Assembly: GCF_051912845.1 (NCBI RefSeq)
Contig: NZ_JBNCBU010000001.1
Location: forward strand, 1,426,001 to 1,490,000
Direction of reading: 5' to 3'
DNA from: Tsuneonella sediminis
GTDB lineage: Bacteria; Pseudomonadota; Alphaproteobacteria; Sphingomonadales; Sphingomonadaceae
Length of the DNA stretch: 64,000 nucleotides
Shown piece by piece: positions 9,351-18,051 of this stretch (positions are counted from its first letter, which is position 1; each line of letters starts with the position of its first letter). The notes beneath the pieces were generated by a model. The model had not been told where the DNA came from. It worked only from the letters and a program-made list of their open reading frames with translations, and searched no databases. A program made the position numbers and the translations under genes.

Positions 9351-11689
9351 CTCTCCTTCCGGTCGACCACGGCCGGGGCGTGCTTGTGCTCGCGCGTGGG
9401 CTCGAGCATCCCTTCGCTGATGAAGCCGATGCTGGTGCCGATTTCCGCCGCGCGCTTTTTCAGCTCGCCACGCATCTTCTTGTATTCCTCTTCCATCTTC
9501 GGCGTGACCGTGGCGCGCGAGTCTTCGAGCGCCTCGGAAAAATCCTTTGCCGAGACCTCGGAAACCTCGCTGCCGACCCGGCGCAGGGCGTTCAGGCCGG
9601 CGCGGCGCACCACGTCCTCCAGATCGGCGCCGGTGAAGCGTTCGGTTTCCGCTGCGACCTTGCCGAGATCGACGTCGGGCCCAAGCGGCATGTTGCGCGT
9701 ATGGATGCCGAGGATCATTTCGCGTCCCGCCTTGTCGGGGGTCCCGACGTAAACCAGTTCGTCGAACCGCCCGGGCCGAAGCAAAGCGGGATCGACAAGC
9801 GTGGGACGATTGGTCGCCCCGATGACGACCACCGACTGGAGTTCCTCGAGCCCGTCCATCTCGGCGAGGATCGTGTTGACGACCCGGCCCGTAACCTGCG
9901 GTTCTCCTTGCGCCGATCCGCGCGCGGGTACCAGACTGTCGATCTCGTCGATGAACAGCACGCACGGCGCGACCGACCTCGCTCGCTGAAACAGGCGGGC
10001 GATCTGCTGCTCGCTTTCGCCGTACCATTTCGACAGAAGATCCGAGCTCTTCATCGATATGAAGTTCGCTTCGGCTTCCTTCGCCACCGCCTTCGCGAGC
10101 AGGGTCTTGCCGGTCCCCGGAGGGCCATAGAGGAGAAAGCCCTTCGCGGGCCTGATGCCCAGGCGGCGAAAGGCGTCCGGGTTCTTGAGCGGAAGTTCGA
10201 CCCCTTCCTTGAGCTTGTCGATCGCCTCGGTGATCCCGCCGATGTCCGCCCAGCCGACATCCGGCACCTGGACCATGACCTCGCGCATCGCGCTGGGCTG
10301 GACGCGTTTCAGCGCCTCGAGGAAGTCCTCTCGGCCGACGTAGAGCTCCTCGAGCACTTCGGGGGGAACCTCGCGCGCGTCGAGGTCGAGCTTTGGCATG
10401 ATCCGCCGGACCGCCTCGATCGCCGCCTCGCGCGCGAGGGCGGCGATGTCGGCGCCGACGAAACCGTGCGTGGTCCTGGCGAGTTCGCCGAGGTCGACCT
10501 TGTCCCCCAGCGGCATGCCGCGGGTGTGGATGCTCAGGATCTCGCGCCGCCCCTTTTCGTCGGGCACTCCGATCACGATTTCGCGGTCGAACCGGCCGGG
10601 CCGGCGCAACGCCTCGTCGATCGCGTCGGGCCGGTTCGTTGCCGCGATGACGACGATGTTGGAACGAGCTTCCAGCCCGTCCATCAGGGTCAATAGCTGT
10701 GCGACGAGGCGTTTTTCAGCCTCGCCCGGAGTCTGGCTTCGTTTTGGCGCGATCGAATCGATCTCGTCGATGAAGATGATCGCGGGCGCGCTCTTGGCGG
10801 CTTCCTCGAAAACCTCGCGCAGGCGCTTCTCGCTCTCGCCGTATCCCGAGCCCATGATCTCGGGCCCGTTGATGGTGATGAAATGCGCGTCGCTCTCGTT
10901 GGCGACCGCCTGGGCAAGGCGGGTCTTGCCGGTCCCCGGCGGGCCGTGCAGCAGCACGCCCTTCGGCGGATCGACGCCAAGGCGGGTGAACAGCTCGGGA
11001 TAGCGCAGCGGCAGCTCGACCATCTCGCGCAGCTGCTGGATCGTGTCGCCGATGCCGCCGACGTCGTCGTAGTTGACCACGGCGCGGCCGTCGCGCGGTT
11101 CCTCGAATTCGCTGCGCAGTTCGACTTCGGTATTCTCGTCGATATGGACGATGCCCTTCGGCGCGGTCGACACGACCGACAGGCGGATCTGCGTCAAGGC
11201 ATAGGCGGGCTGGTTGAACATCCGGCGCACTTCGGGCGGCATGTTGTTGACCGGCTGTTGCCCGGTCGTCGCGACGATGTCCCCCGCCACCAGCGGCTTG
11301 CGAAAGAAATTGCGCTGCAGCGCCTGGGTTGGTCCCTGCAGGCGCATCTCGCGTTGGGCGGGGGCGAAGACGACCCGGGTCGCAGGGCGCGATTCGGCCA
11401 CGCGAATGACGACGTGTTCGCCGCTGCCGACCTCGGCGTTACCGCGCTGGAGCCCGTCGAGGCGGATCACCTCGAGCGCCTGGTCCTCGTCATACGCGGG
11501 CGCAGCAATCGCCGCGGTCGTGCGCTTGCCGGCGATCTCGACCACGTCTCCTTCGGTGATGCCCAGCGACTGAAAGGCGCTGCGCGGCATGCGCGCGATG
11601 CCCTGACCGCTTTCTTCCTGGCGCGCCGCTGCGACCTGCAACCGGATCGTTCGTTCGTCTCCCGCCGGCCCGGCGTCCGCATCGGCCAT
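9347..11689 (-). CDS. CDC48/VCP-type double AAA+ ATPase
   Basis: 780-residue AAA+ unfoldase of the CDC48/VAT/p97 family. A double-psi beta-barrel-like N-domain covers about residues 10-190. D1 has Walker A GPPGTGKT at 249-256 and Walker B IIFIDEID at 304-311. D2 has Walker A at 522-529 and Walker B VLFIDEID at 577-584. Both carry RRPGRFD/LRPGRFD arginine-finger segments, so both rings look active. It should form a hexamer that extracts or unfolds proteins; bacterial partners are unknown. The start at 11689 is chosen for its GAGGAAGGGGA ribosome site; the frame is open for 110 further codons upstream, through the small-RNA region, without family similarity. Confidence 0.92.
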   Translation of the reverse strand: MADADAGPAGDERTIRLQVAAARQEESGQGIARMPRSAFQSLGITEGDVVEIAGKRTTAAIAAPAYDEDQALEVIRLDGLQRGNAEVGSGEHVVIRVAESRPATRVVFAPAQREMRLQGPTQALQRNFFRKPLVAGDIVATTGQQPVNNMPPEVRRMFNQPAYALTQIRLSVVSTAPKGIVHIDENTEVELRSEFEEPRDGRAVVNYDDVGGIGDTIQQLREMVELPLRYPELFTRLGVDPPKGVLLHGPPGTGKTRLAQAVANESDAHFITINGPEIMGSGYGESEKRLREVFEEAAKSAPAIIFIDEIDSIAPKRSQTPGEAEKRLVAQLLTLMDGLEARSNIVVIAATNRPDAIDEALRRPGRFDREIVIGVPDEKGRREILSIHTRGMPLGDKVDLGELARTTHGFVGADIAALAREAAIEAVRRIMPKLDLDAREVPPEVLEELYVGREDFLEALKRVQPSAMREVMVQVPDVGWADIGGITEAIDKLKEGVELPLKNPDAFRRLGIRPAKGFLLYGPPGTGKTLLAKAVAKEAEANFISMKSSDLLSKWYGESEQQIARLFQRARSVAPCVLFIDEIDSLVPARGSAQGEPQVTGRVVNTILAEMDGLEELQSVVVIGATNRPTLVDPALLRPGRFDELVYVGTPDKAGREMILGIHTRNMPLGPDVDLGKVAAETERFTGADLEDVVRRAGLNALRRVGSEVSEVSAKDFSEALEDSRATVTPKMEEEYKKMRGELKKRAAEIGTSIGFISEGMLEPTREHKHAPAVVDRKES

Positions 11690-11806
11690 GTCTGGGTCCC
11701 CTTCCTCGTCGATTGGTATCGTGCCCCCTTCAGCTAGGAAGCGGGTTGCTCTTTGCCAATGAACGGGCGGCGATTCGGTGCCGGGGAGAAGGGATCCGCC
11801 GGAGAC

Positions 11807-11837
11807 AAAAAAAGACCCGGGGGACGAACCCGCCGGG
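11807..11837 (-). terminator. Intrinsic terminator of the small RNA
   Basis: On the minus strand CCCGG-C-GGG, loop TTCGT, CCC-CCGGG, then TC and seven T. The eight paired bases have one bulged C. No annotated protein gene reads leftward into it, so it must end a non-coding transcript that starts just to the right. Confidence 0.8.
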
Positions 11838-11875
11838 CCTTGGAAGTCTTGGGAGAGGATGCCTGAAAGGCAAGA
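11807..11875 (-). ncRNA. Probable trans-acting small RNA, SuhB/alpha-r14-like
   Basis: The 322-base gap 11690-12011 has no gene but holds a complete small transcription unit on the minus strand. A promoter at 11879-11907 is followed by a hairpin TGCCT-TTC-AGGCA, a C/U-rich single strand ATCCTCTCCC (anti-Shine-Dalgarno-like), then an intrinsic terminator with seven T. The RNA would be about 70 nt. This architecture resembles the alphaproteobacterial suhB/alpha-r14 (MmgR) family of Hfq-dependent regulators, which block ribosome binding with CU-rich loops. The match is by architecture only; I could not align it. The downstream AAA ATPase gene lies beyond the terminator. Confidence 0.55.
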
Positions 11876-11878
11876 GGG

Positions 11879-11907
11879 GATATGTTGCACTGCGGCACAT
11901 TGTGCAA
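11879..11907 (-). promoter_or_regulatory. Predicted sigma-70 promoter of the small RNA
   Basis: Minus strand TTGCAC (11907-11902), 17-base spacer, CATATC (11884-11879). The expected start is about 11872-11875, placing the 3' terminator about 70 bases downstream. The spacing is ideal; the -10 is only a partial match. Confidence 0.45.
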
Positions 11908-12011
11908 GTGCGAAAAAAACATGGGAAGTTGCAATTTCCTCAACCCAATCAGCCGGATCGCGTTCGTCCAGCCTCGTGACAGAGGGAGTTTCGCGGGCTA
12001 AGCCGTCCGCG

Positions 12012-12731
12012 ATGAACAAACTCTACCCGGACGCCGCCGCCGCGCTTGACGGCATTCTCAGGAACGACATGCTGATCGCCAGCGGAGGCTTCGGTCTCTG
12101 CGGCATTCCCGAGCGGCTGCTCGACGCCATCCGCGACAGCGGGGTCACTGGCCTCACGTTTGCCAGCAACAACGCGGGTATCGACAACGAGGGTATCGGA
12201 AAGCTTCTGCGCACCAAGCAGGTGAAGAAGATGATCTCGTCCTACGTCGGAGAGAACAAGGAATTCGAGCGGCAATTCCTTTCGGGCGAACTCGAAGTCG
12301 AATTCTGCCCCCAGGGAACCCTGGCAGAGCGCATGCGCGCAGGCGGCGCCGGCATTCCGGGCTTCTACACCAAGACGGGCGTGGGCACGAAGGTCGCCGA
12401 GGGCAAGGAGACGAAGGTCTTCGGAGGCCCCAACGGGCCCGAGGGGTACATCCTCGAGCGCGGAATCTTCGCCGATCTGGCGATCGTGAAGGCATGGAAG
12501 GCCGACGAGACCGGCAATCTCGTGTTCCGCAAGACCGCACGCAACTTCAACCTGCCCGCTGCGACCTGCGGCAAGGTTTGCGTGGTCGAAGTGGAGGAAG
12601 TGGTTCCGGTCGGCAGCCTCGACCCTGACTGCATCCACTTGCCCGGGGTCTACGTCCAGCGGATGATCGTCGGGGCGCCTTACGACAAGAAGATCGAGTT
12701 CCGCACCGTGCGCGAGCGCGAGGCGGCGTGA
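12012..12731 (+). CDS. scoA: 3-oxoacid CoA-transferase, subunit A
   Basis: 239-residue alpha subunit of succinyl-CoA:3-ketoacid CoA-transferase, which moves CoA between succinyl-CoA and acetoacetate in ketone-body and short-chain acid use. Family features: ASGGFGLCGIPERLL near the N-terminus, FASNNAGIDNEGIG, and the CPQGTLAERMRAGGAGIPGF segment in the middle. The subunit B gene lies at 13626 with another gene between. ATG 12012 is the family start. The stop overlaps the GTG of the next gene as GTGA, indicating translational coupling. Confidence 0.93.
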   Translation: MNKLYPDAAAALDGILRNDMLIASGGFGLCGIPERLLDAIRDSGVTGLTFASNNAGIDNEGIGKLLRTKQVKKMISSYVGENKEFERQFLSGELEVEFCPQGTLAERMRAGGAGIPGFYTKTGVGTKVAEGKETKVFGGPNGPEGYILERGIFADLAIVKAWKADETGNLVFRKTARNFNLPAATCGKVCVVEVEEVVPVGSLDPDCIHLPGVYVQRMIVGAPYDKKIEFRTVREREAA

Positions 12732-13612
12732 GGCCCATGGCCCGCTCGGGCCGAACCCGGAGGGCCGGCGCGGCATTGTTCGCGCTCGCTGCCGCGCCGG
12801 CGCTCTCGGGCTGCGTCGCGGCGGCGGCGCTGCCAGTTCTCGCCGCGGGGGGAGTGATGAAGGCCAGGACCGACGGCGTGCCGGTATCCCCGGCCGCGCA
12901 GACCGGAATGGCCGCAGATGAGGGCTCCCCGGTCGCTTCGTCGCGCCCGGTCGCAAGCCAGGGCACCGAAACCGGCTATCGCCTCACCGCTCTGACCGAA
13001 TTGCCCGTGCCCACGAGCGGCGGACCTCGCTCCGCAATCTCCCCCGACGGGCGCACGAAGGGGTACACGGCCTTCGCGGATTATGCCGCCATGCACGCCG
13101 CGCAACCGGTCATCGGGACACAGCGCCATTCTGCCATGCTCGCGGATCCGACCGTCATGGTCCCGAACACCCGGGAATGTTCAGTGCAGCCCGCGAGCGT
13201 GCTCATCGATCTCGACCCGGGCCAGTCCGCCTTCGATCCGGGGGCAAGAAAGCCCGCGGAACCCGATCTCGCGCGCCGCCTCGCCGCCCTGCGTGACATG
13301 GGCGTGATTATCGGCTGGGTGTCCGGCCACACGGCAGACCGGGCCGGCATGGTGCGCGCAGCCTTGCGCCAGAGCGGTCTCGATCCGGACGGCCGCGACG
13401 AGCTCGTCCTGTTGCGCTTCCCCGAGGAGCGAAAGCAGACCCGCCGCGATGACTTCGCGAAGAGCCATTGCGTCCTGGCAATTGCGGGCGACGAGAAGGC
13501 GGACTTCGACGAGCTTTTCGCCTATCTGCGCGACCCGGCGCTCGCCCTGCCGCTCGACAAACTGATCGGGGCCGGATGGTTCATGGCCCCGCCCCCACTC
13601 GCAACCAATTGA
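12728..13612 (+). CDS. HAD-like predicted lipoprotein between scoA and scoB
   Basis: 294 residues from GTG 12728 (overlapping the scoA stop as GTGA), or 291 from ATG 12737. The signal peptide ends in lipobox LSGC with C29 in the longer form. The mature part has VLIDLDPG at about residue 160 and GVIIGWVSGHTADRAG about 40 residues on, resembling motifs I and II of haloacid-dehalogenase-like phosphatases. The nucleophile position reads DLDPG, so a HAD-type phosphatase is possible but not certain. It is expected in the periplasm, anchored to a membrane. Its place inside the CoA-transferase pair is unusual. Exact function unknown. Confidence 0.7.
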   Translation: MRPMARSGRTRRAGAALFALAAAPALSGCVAAAALPVLAAGGVMKARTDGVPVSPAAQTGMAADEGSPVASSRPVASQGTETGYRLTALTELPVPTSGGPRSAISPDGRTKGYTAFADYAAMHAAQPVIGTQRHSAMLADPTVMVPNTRECSVQPASVLIDLDPGQSAFDPGARKPAEPDLARRLAALRDMGVIIGWVSGHTADRAGMVRAALRQSGLDPDGRDELVLLRFPEERKQTRRDDFAKSHCVLAIAGDEKADFDELFAYLRDPALALPLDKLIGAGWFMAPPPLATN

Positions 13613-13625
13613 GGATTGAACACAG

Positions 13626-14261
13626 ATGCCCTGGACCCGCGACGACATGGCCGCCCGCGCCGCCCGCGAACTGAAGGACGGCTACTACGTCAATCTCGGC
13701 ATAGGCATCCCGACGCTGGTGGCGAACCACATTCCGGACGGAATGCACGTCACGCTGCAGAGCGAGAACGGCATGCTGGGGATCGGCCCGTTTCCCTACG
13801 ACGACGAGGTCGATGCCGACCTTATCAACGCCGGCAAGCAGACGATCAGCGAACTGCCGCACAGCGCCTATTTCGACAGCGCGGCCAGCTTCGCCATGAT
13901 CCGGGGCGGGCACATCGATCTGACCGTGCTCGGCGCGATGGAGGTGTCCGAAGGCGGCGATATCGCTAACTGGATGATCCCCGGCAAGATGATCAAGGGC
14001 ATGGGCGGGGCGATGGACCTGGTCGCCGGGGTCAAGAAGATCATCGTGGTGATGGAGCACACCGCCAAGGATGGCAGTCCCAAGTTCATTCCCGAATGTA
14101 CCCTGCCGCTGACCGGCCGGAACGTGATCGACATGATCGTGACCGATCTCTGCGTGTTCCAGCGCCCGGATCACGGAAGCCCCTTCCGGCTGGTCGAACT
14201 CGCTCCCGGCGTCACCGCCGAGGAAGTCGCGGCGAAGACGACGGCGCATTACGAAAGCTGA
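13626..14261 (+). CDS. scoB: 3-oxoacid CoA-transferase, subunit B
   Basis: 211-residue beta subunit of the CoA-transferase. The catalytic Glu that forms the glutamyl-CoA thioester is E47 in SENGMLG. The GIGIPTLVANHIP loop near residue 25 and the MIPGKMIKGMGGAMDL segment are typical. It follows the HAD-like lipoprotein gene by 13 bases, with a GAGG ribosome site. With scoA it should form the active heteromer despite the gene between them. Confidence 0.93.
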   Translation: MPWTRDDMAARAARELKDGYYVNLGIGIPTLVANHIPDGMHVTLQSENGMLGIGPFPYDDEVDADLINAGKQTISELPHSAYFDSAASFAMIRGGHIDLTVLGAMEVSEGGDIANWMIPGKMIKGMGGAMDLVAGVKKIIVVMEHTAKDGSPKFIPECTLPLTGRNVIDMIVTDLCVFQRPDHGSPFRLVELAPGVTAEEVAAKTTAHYES

Positions 14262-14355
14262 TCCCACCGGCGCGAGGAACCGCTTGCCCGCCCGGGGTCA
14301 ATCGTAGCACAGTGTTGCGCGTGTCACGGGCATCGATGTCCCCGCGGGAGAGGTA

Positions 14356-15486
14356 ATGGATAATCGCGCCTGCGCGCTTACCGGCGCGGAGTTTCCGCTG
14401 TTCGCATTCAGCCATTGCCGCGACGTCGTCGCCGCGGTGAGCAAGGCGGGCGGCTTCGGCGTGCTGGGCGCGACCCGGTTCAGCCCCGAGCAGCTCGAAG
14501 AAGAGCTCGCTTGGATCGATGCTCACGTCGACGGGGCGCCCTACGGGGTCGACGTGATCGTCCCCGAGACCATCGATCCCAGGGTCGCAGGCCTAAAGGA
14601 CAACGCCACGCGGGCTGCCGCGATCGATCCGAAGTACGCCGAGTTCGCCGCCGACCTGCTTGCCCGGCATGGCGTCGAGACGGGCCGAACCGTCGCCCCT
14701 CTGCGCGAACGGATGGGCATCACGCCCGAAAACGGGATGGCCCTGATGGAGGTGGCATTTCGCCACCCGATCCGCCTGATCGCCAACGCGCTGGGCATCG
14801 CGCCGCCCGAGATGATCGCCGAGGGCAAGCGCCGCGGGGTCGCGGTCGCCGCCCTTGTCGGTGCGAAGGAACACGCATTGCGGCAGGCGCAGGCGGGCGT
14901 GGACATCATCGTCGCGCAGGGAGGCGAGGCCGGAGGGCACTGCGGCGAGGTATCGACCCTCGTGCTGATCCCCGAGGTGGTGCGCGCACTTCGAAATTGC
15001 GGCCACGACACACCGGTACTGGCGGCCGGGGGTATCATGACCGGCGGCCAGATGGCTGCGATGATGGCGGCAGGGGCGGACGGCGCATGGACCGGCAGCG
15101 TCTGGTTGGCGACCCCGGAGAGCGAGGCGAGCGAGGCCTTCCGGCAGAAGATGGTCGCGGCGCGCAGTCGCGACACGGTCCGCTCGCGCAGCCGCACCGG
15201 GAAGCCGGCGCGCCAGCTGAAGACTGCGTGGCATGAAGCCTGGGATGACGAGCACGGCCCGGGAGCCTTGCCCATGCCGCTGATGGGCATGATCTCCGAG
15301 CCCGCGCTCGCACGGGTCGAGCGCGCCGCCGAAACAGGCAACGAGCGCGCGCGCGAACTGGTGACCTATTTCGTGGGACAGGGCGTCGGACTGGTGGAAG
15401 AAATCCGGCCGGCCCGCGCGGTGGTCCAGGCCTTCCGCGAGGAATACATCGAGGCTGTCGAGCGGCTCTCCGGTTCGCTCGGCTGA
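14356..15486 (+). CDS. Nitronate monooxygenase / 2-nitropropane dioxygenase family flavoprotein
   Basis: 376-residue FMN-dependent TIM-barrel enzyme. The FMN-binding features are visible: VDIIVAQGGEAGGHCG around residues 193-208 and TPVLAAGGIMTGGQMAAMM around residue 220. Nitronate monooxygenases oxidise alkyl nitronates such as propionate-3-nitronate; many relatives are uncharacterised and could instead be enoyl reductases. A GGGAGAGG ribosome site precedes the ATG. It is followed by an MFS gene after 4 bases, so the two are probably one transcript, possibly with the CoA-transferase genes upstream (94-base gap). Confidence 0.85.
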   Translation: MDNRACALTGAEFPLFAFSHCRDVVAAVSKAGGFGVLGATRFSPEQLEEELAWIDAHVDGAPYGVDVIVPETIDPRVAGLKDNATRAAAIDPKYAEFAADLLARHGVETGRTVAPLRERMGITPENGMALMEVAFRHPIRLIANALGIAPPEMIAEGKRRGVAVAALVGAKEHALRQAQAGVDIIVAQGGEAGGHCGEVSTLVLIPEVVRALRNCGHDTPVLAAGGIMTGGQMAAMMAAGADGAWTGSVWLATPESEASEAFRQKMVAARSRDTVRSRSRTGKPARQLKTAWHEAWDDEHGPGALPMPLMGMISEPALARVERAAETGNERARELVTYFVGQGVGLVEEIRPARAVVQAFREEYIEAVERLSGSLG

Positions 15487-15490
15487 CCCG

Positions 15491-16762
15491 ATGAAACGCT
15501 GGCGCCGTTCGTCCCCGCGGTTCGCGCTGTTCCTCATCACGCTCGTCGGGCTGATAGGCTTCGTCGACCGGATCGTCGTCAACGCCCTGGTCGAACCGCT
15601 CAAGGCCGAATTCGGCCTGTCGGACCAGCAGATCGGGCTTCTCGGCTTTGCCTATTCCGCTCTCAACATTGCTCTTGGCGTGGTCATCGCCCGCTATGCC
15701 GAAAGCCGCCGGCGGCTGACGTTCACTGCGGTGGGCACCTTGATGTGGTCGATCGCGGCGACTGCATGCGGTTTCGTCCAGGGATGGTACCAGCTCCTCG
15801 CCGCCCGGATCGCGGTGGGCGTAGGCGAGGCGGTCGGGCTTCCGGCCAACCAGTCGCTCGTCGCCGACTACTTCCCGCCCAATCGGCGCGCGACGGCGAT
15901 GTCAGTGCTGCTGCTGGCAGCGCCGCTCGGCGCCTTCGTTGGACTGGCCGGAGGCGGCTTCATCGCGCAGATCTGGGGCTGGCGCTGGGCGTTCATAGTC
16001 ACAGGCGTTCCGGGGATCCTGATCGCGGGGGTGATCTGGCTCTTCCTCAAGGAGCCCGTGCGCGGCGGTCACGATGCCGCGACGGACGGTTCGGTCCCCC
16101 CGATCGGAGCCGTCGTCAGGCGCTTTATCGAACTGCCGAGCGCGCGCCACCTGGTGATCGGGTCGGCCCTTGGGTCGATGATCGGGTTGGGGCTGATCGC
16201 ATTCCTTTCGGCGCTGCTGACCCGCCGGTTTGGACTGCCGGTCGGCGAGGCGGGGCTGACCACGGCGCTGATCTCGAGCATACCGGCCGCGATCTCGACG
16301 ATCGCGGGCGGGATCATCGCCGACCGGCTCGCGCCGCGTTTTCCGGCGTCGTACGCGCTCGTGCCGGCGGTGAGCCTCCTCGTGGCCGCCCCGCTCTACC
16401 TGATCGCCTTCACGCGCGGCGACCTTGCGCCGTTCGTCGTCTTCACGATGCTGGCTGCGGTGCTGCAGTTCAGCTTTCTGGGCGTGACGGTCGGCACTTT
16501 GCAGAACATGATGCACCCGCGGATGCGGGCAACCGCGAACGCGTTCACCAACATCTTCGGCGGCCTGATCGGCGGCATGGGGCCTGTCGTCATCGGCACG
16601 CTGAGCGACCGGCTCGCCGCCGCAGGCCTCCCTTCGCATCTCGCTCTCGGCCACGCGATGGCGGGCGCTGCGCTGCTGTCCTTATGGGCGGCCGCGCACT
16701 ATTTCCTAGCCGCGCGCACGGTGGCCGCGGACATGGCCCGCGTGCGCGAAGGGAGGATCTGA
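15491..16762 (+). CDS. Major facilitator superfamily transporter
   Basis: 423-residue MFS permease with about twelve hydrophobic helices in two halves. The loop 2-3 signature region is IARYAESRRRR-like (VVIARYAESRRRLTF). It resembles the spinster/hexuronate-type carriers often found beside acyl-CoA metabolism genes in sphingomonads. The substrate cannot be deduced. It is transcribed with the nitronate monooxygenase gene and ends one base before the convergent metK stop. Confidence 0.88.
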   Translation: MKRWRRSSPRFALFLITLVGLIGFVDRIVVNALVEPLKAEFGLSDQQIGLLGFAYSALNIALGVVIARYAESRRRLTFTAVGTLMWSIAATACGFVQGWYQLLAARIAVGVGEAVGLPANQSLVADYFPPNRRATAMSVLLLAAPLGAFVGLAGGGFIAQIWGWRWAFIVTGVPGILIAGVIWLFLKEPVRGGHDAATDGSVPPIGAVVRRFIELPSARHLVIGSALGSMIGLGLIAFLSALLTRRFGLPVGEAGLTTALISSIPAAISTIAGGIIADRLAPRFPASYALVPAVSLLVAAPLYLIAFTRGDLAPFVVFTMLAAVLQFSFLGVTVGTLQNMMHPRMRATANAFTNIFGGLIGGMGPVVIGTLSDRLAAAGLPSHLALGHAMAGAALLSLWAAAHYFLAARTVAADMARVREGRI

Positions 16763-17998
16763 CTAGCCGAGCGCTGCCTTGAGCGCGTCGACGAGGTCGG
16801 TCTTCTCCCACGGGAAGTTATCGCCCGATGCCTGCCGGCCAAAATGGCCATAGGCCGCGGTCTTGCGATAGATTGGCTTGTTGAGGCCGAGTCCCTCGCG
16901 GATGCCGCGCGGGGTCAGGCCGCCCAGCCTCTCGCCCGCGACCTGGGTGATCGCCTCCTCCAGCTTCTCGTCCGCGACGGTGCCGGTGCCGTGGGTATCG
17001 ACGTAGAGCGACAGCGGCTGCGACACGCCGATCGCGTACGCGACCTGGATCGTGCAGCGGCTGGCAAGGCCCGCCGCCACCACGTTCTTGGCAAGATAGC
17101 GCGTGACGTAGGCCGCCGAGCGGTCGACCTTCGTCGGGTCCTTGCCGCTGAAGGCGCCGCCGCCGTGAGGAGCCGCCCCGCCATAGGTGTCGACGATGAT
17201 CTTGCGCCCCGTCAGGCCGGCATCACCATCCGGGCCGCCGATCTCGAACGAGCCGGTCGGGTTGATGTGATAGACGGTCTCGTTCGTCAGCAATTCGCGC
17301 GGGAGCACGTCGGCGACCACGCCGCGCACGTAATTGTCGAGCTCGGCATAGAGCTTCGGATCCGCATGCTCGCCCTTGAGGCAGTATCCCCGCTTGTGCT
17401 GGGTCGAGACGACGATCGCGGTCGCCGCGACGGGCTTGCCGCCGGCAAATCGCAGCGTGACCTGGCTCTTGGCGTCCGGCTCGAGAAATGACGCGGTTCC
17501 GTTCTTGCGATCCCGGGCCATGCGCTCAAGGATCTTGTGACTGTAGTCGAGCGTCGCCGGCATCAGGTCGGGCGTCTCGTCGCAGGCGAAACCGAACATG
17601 ATTCCCTGGTCACCCGCGCCCTCGTCCTTGCTGTCGGCTGCGTCGACTCCCTGCGCGATATGCGCGGACTGGGGGTGGAGGTTGTTCGAGAAGTGGAGCG
17701 TCTTCCAGTGGAAACCGGACTGCTCGTAACCGATATCGCGGACGACCGCGCGCACCGTGTCCTCGATTTCGTTCTCGACGCCCGGTGCCCAGTTGCCATC
17801 CTTGTCCATGATCCCTTCGCCGCGAATCTCGCCCGCGAGGATGACCTTCTGCGTAGTCGTCAGCGTCTCGCAGGCGACCCGGGCCTGCGGGTCCTTCGTC
17901 AGGAAGAGGTCGACGATGGCATCGGAAATCTGGTCGGAAACCTTGTCGGGGTGGCCCTCGGAAACCGATTCAGACGTGAAGAGGAAGTCGGAACGCAT
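16763..17998 (-). CDS. metK: S-adenosylmethionine synthase
   Basis: 411-residue methionine adenosyltransferase, making SAM from methionine and ATP. The N-terminus FTSESVSEGHPDKVSDQISD is the ATP/methionine-binding signature; QGIMFGFACDET and the GGGAFSGKDPTKVDRSAAY P-loop-like segment are present. ATG 17998 is the family start; the frame allows six more residues from 18016. The upstream leader to lnt is only 53 bases and contains TATAAGGAAAGCTTTAT, which may include a promoter -10. I see no SAM riboswitch structure in that short space. Confidence 0.96.
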   Translation of the reverse strand: MRSDFLFTSESVSEGHPDKVSDQISDAIVDLFLTKDPQARVACETLTTTQKVILAGEIRGEGIMDKDGNWAPGVENEIEDTVRAVVRDIGYEQSGFHWKTLHFSNNLHPQSAHIAQGVDAADSKDEGAGDQGIMFGFACDETPDLMPATLDYSHKILERMARDRKNGTASFLEPDAKSQVTLRFAGGKPVAATAIVVSTQHKRGYCLKGEHADPKLYAELDNYVRGVVADVLPRELLTNETVYHINPTGSFEIGGPDGDAGLTGRKIIVDTYGGAAPHGGGAFSGKDPTKVDRSAAYVTRYLAKNVVAAGLASRCTIQVAYAIGVSQPLSLYVDTHGTGTVADEKLEEAITQVAGERLGGLTPRGIREGLGLNKPIYRKTAAYGHFGRQASGDNFPWEKTDLVDALKAALG

Positions 17999-18051
17999 GG
18001 TGTGTCGGGACCCCATATAAGGAAAGCTTTATGTCTGGATGCGGACGCGGA

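Noticed and set aside
8483..10696. 737-codon plus-strand frame across MscS and AAA ATPase genes
   Set aside because: Spans two well-supported genes in other frames and shows no family match.
9347..12019. 890-codon version of the AAA ATPase gene
   Set aside because: The extra 110 residues read through the small-RNA terminator and lack family similarity; a good ribosome site precedes the 780-residue start.
18000..18051. SAM riboswitch before metK
   Set aside because: Only 53 bases separate lnt and metK and no SAM-II type structure is visible.
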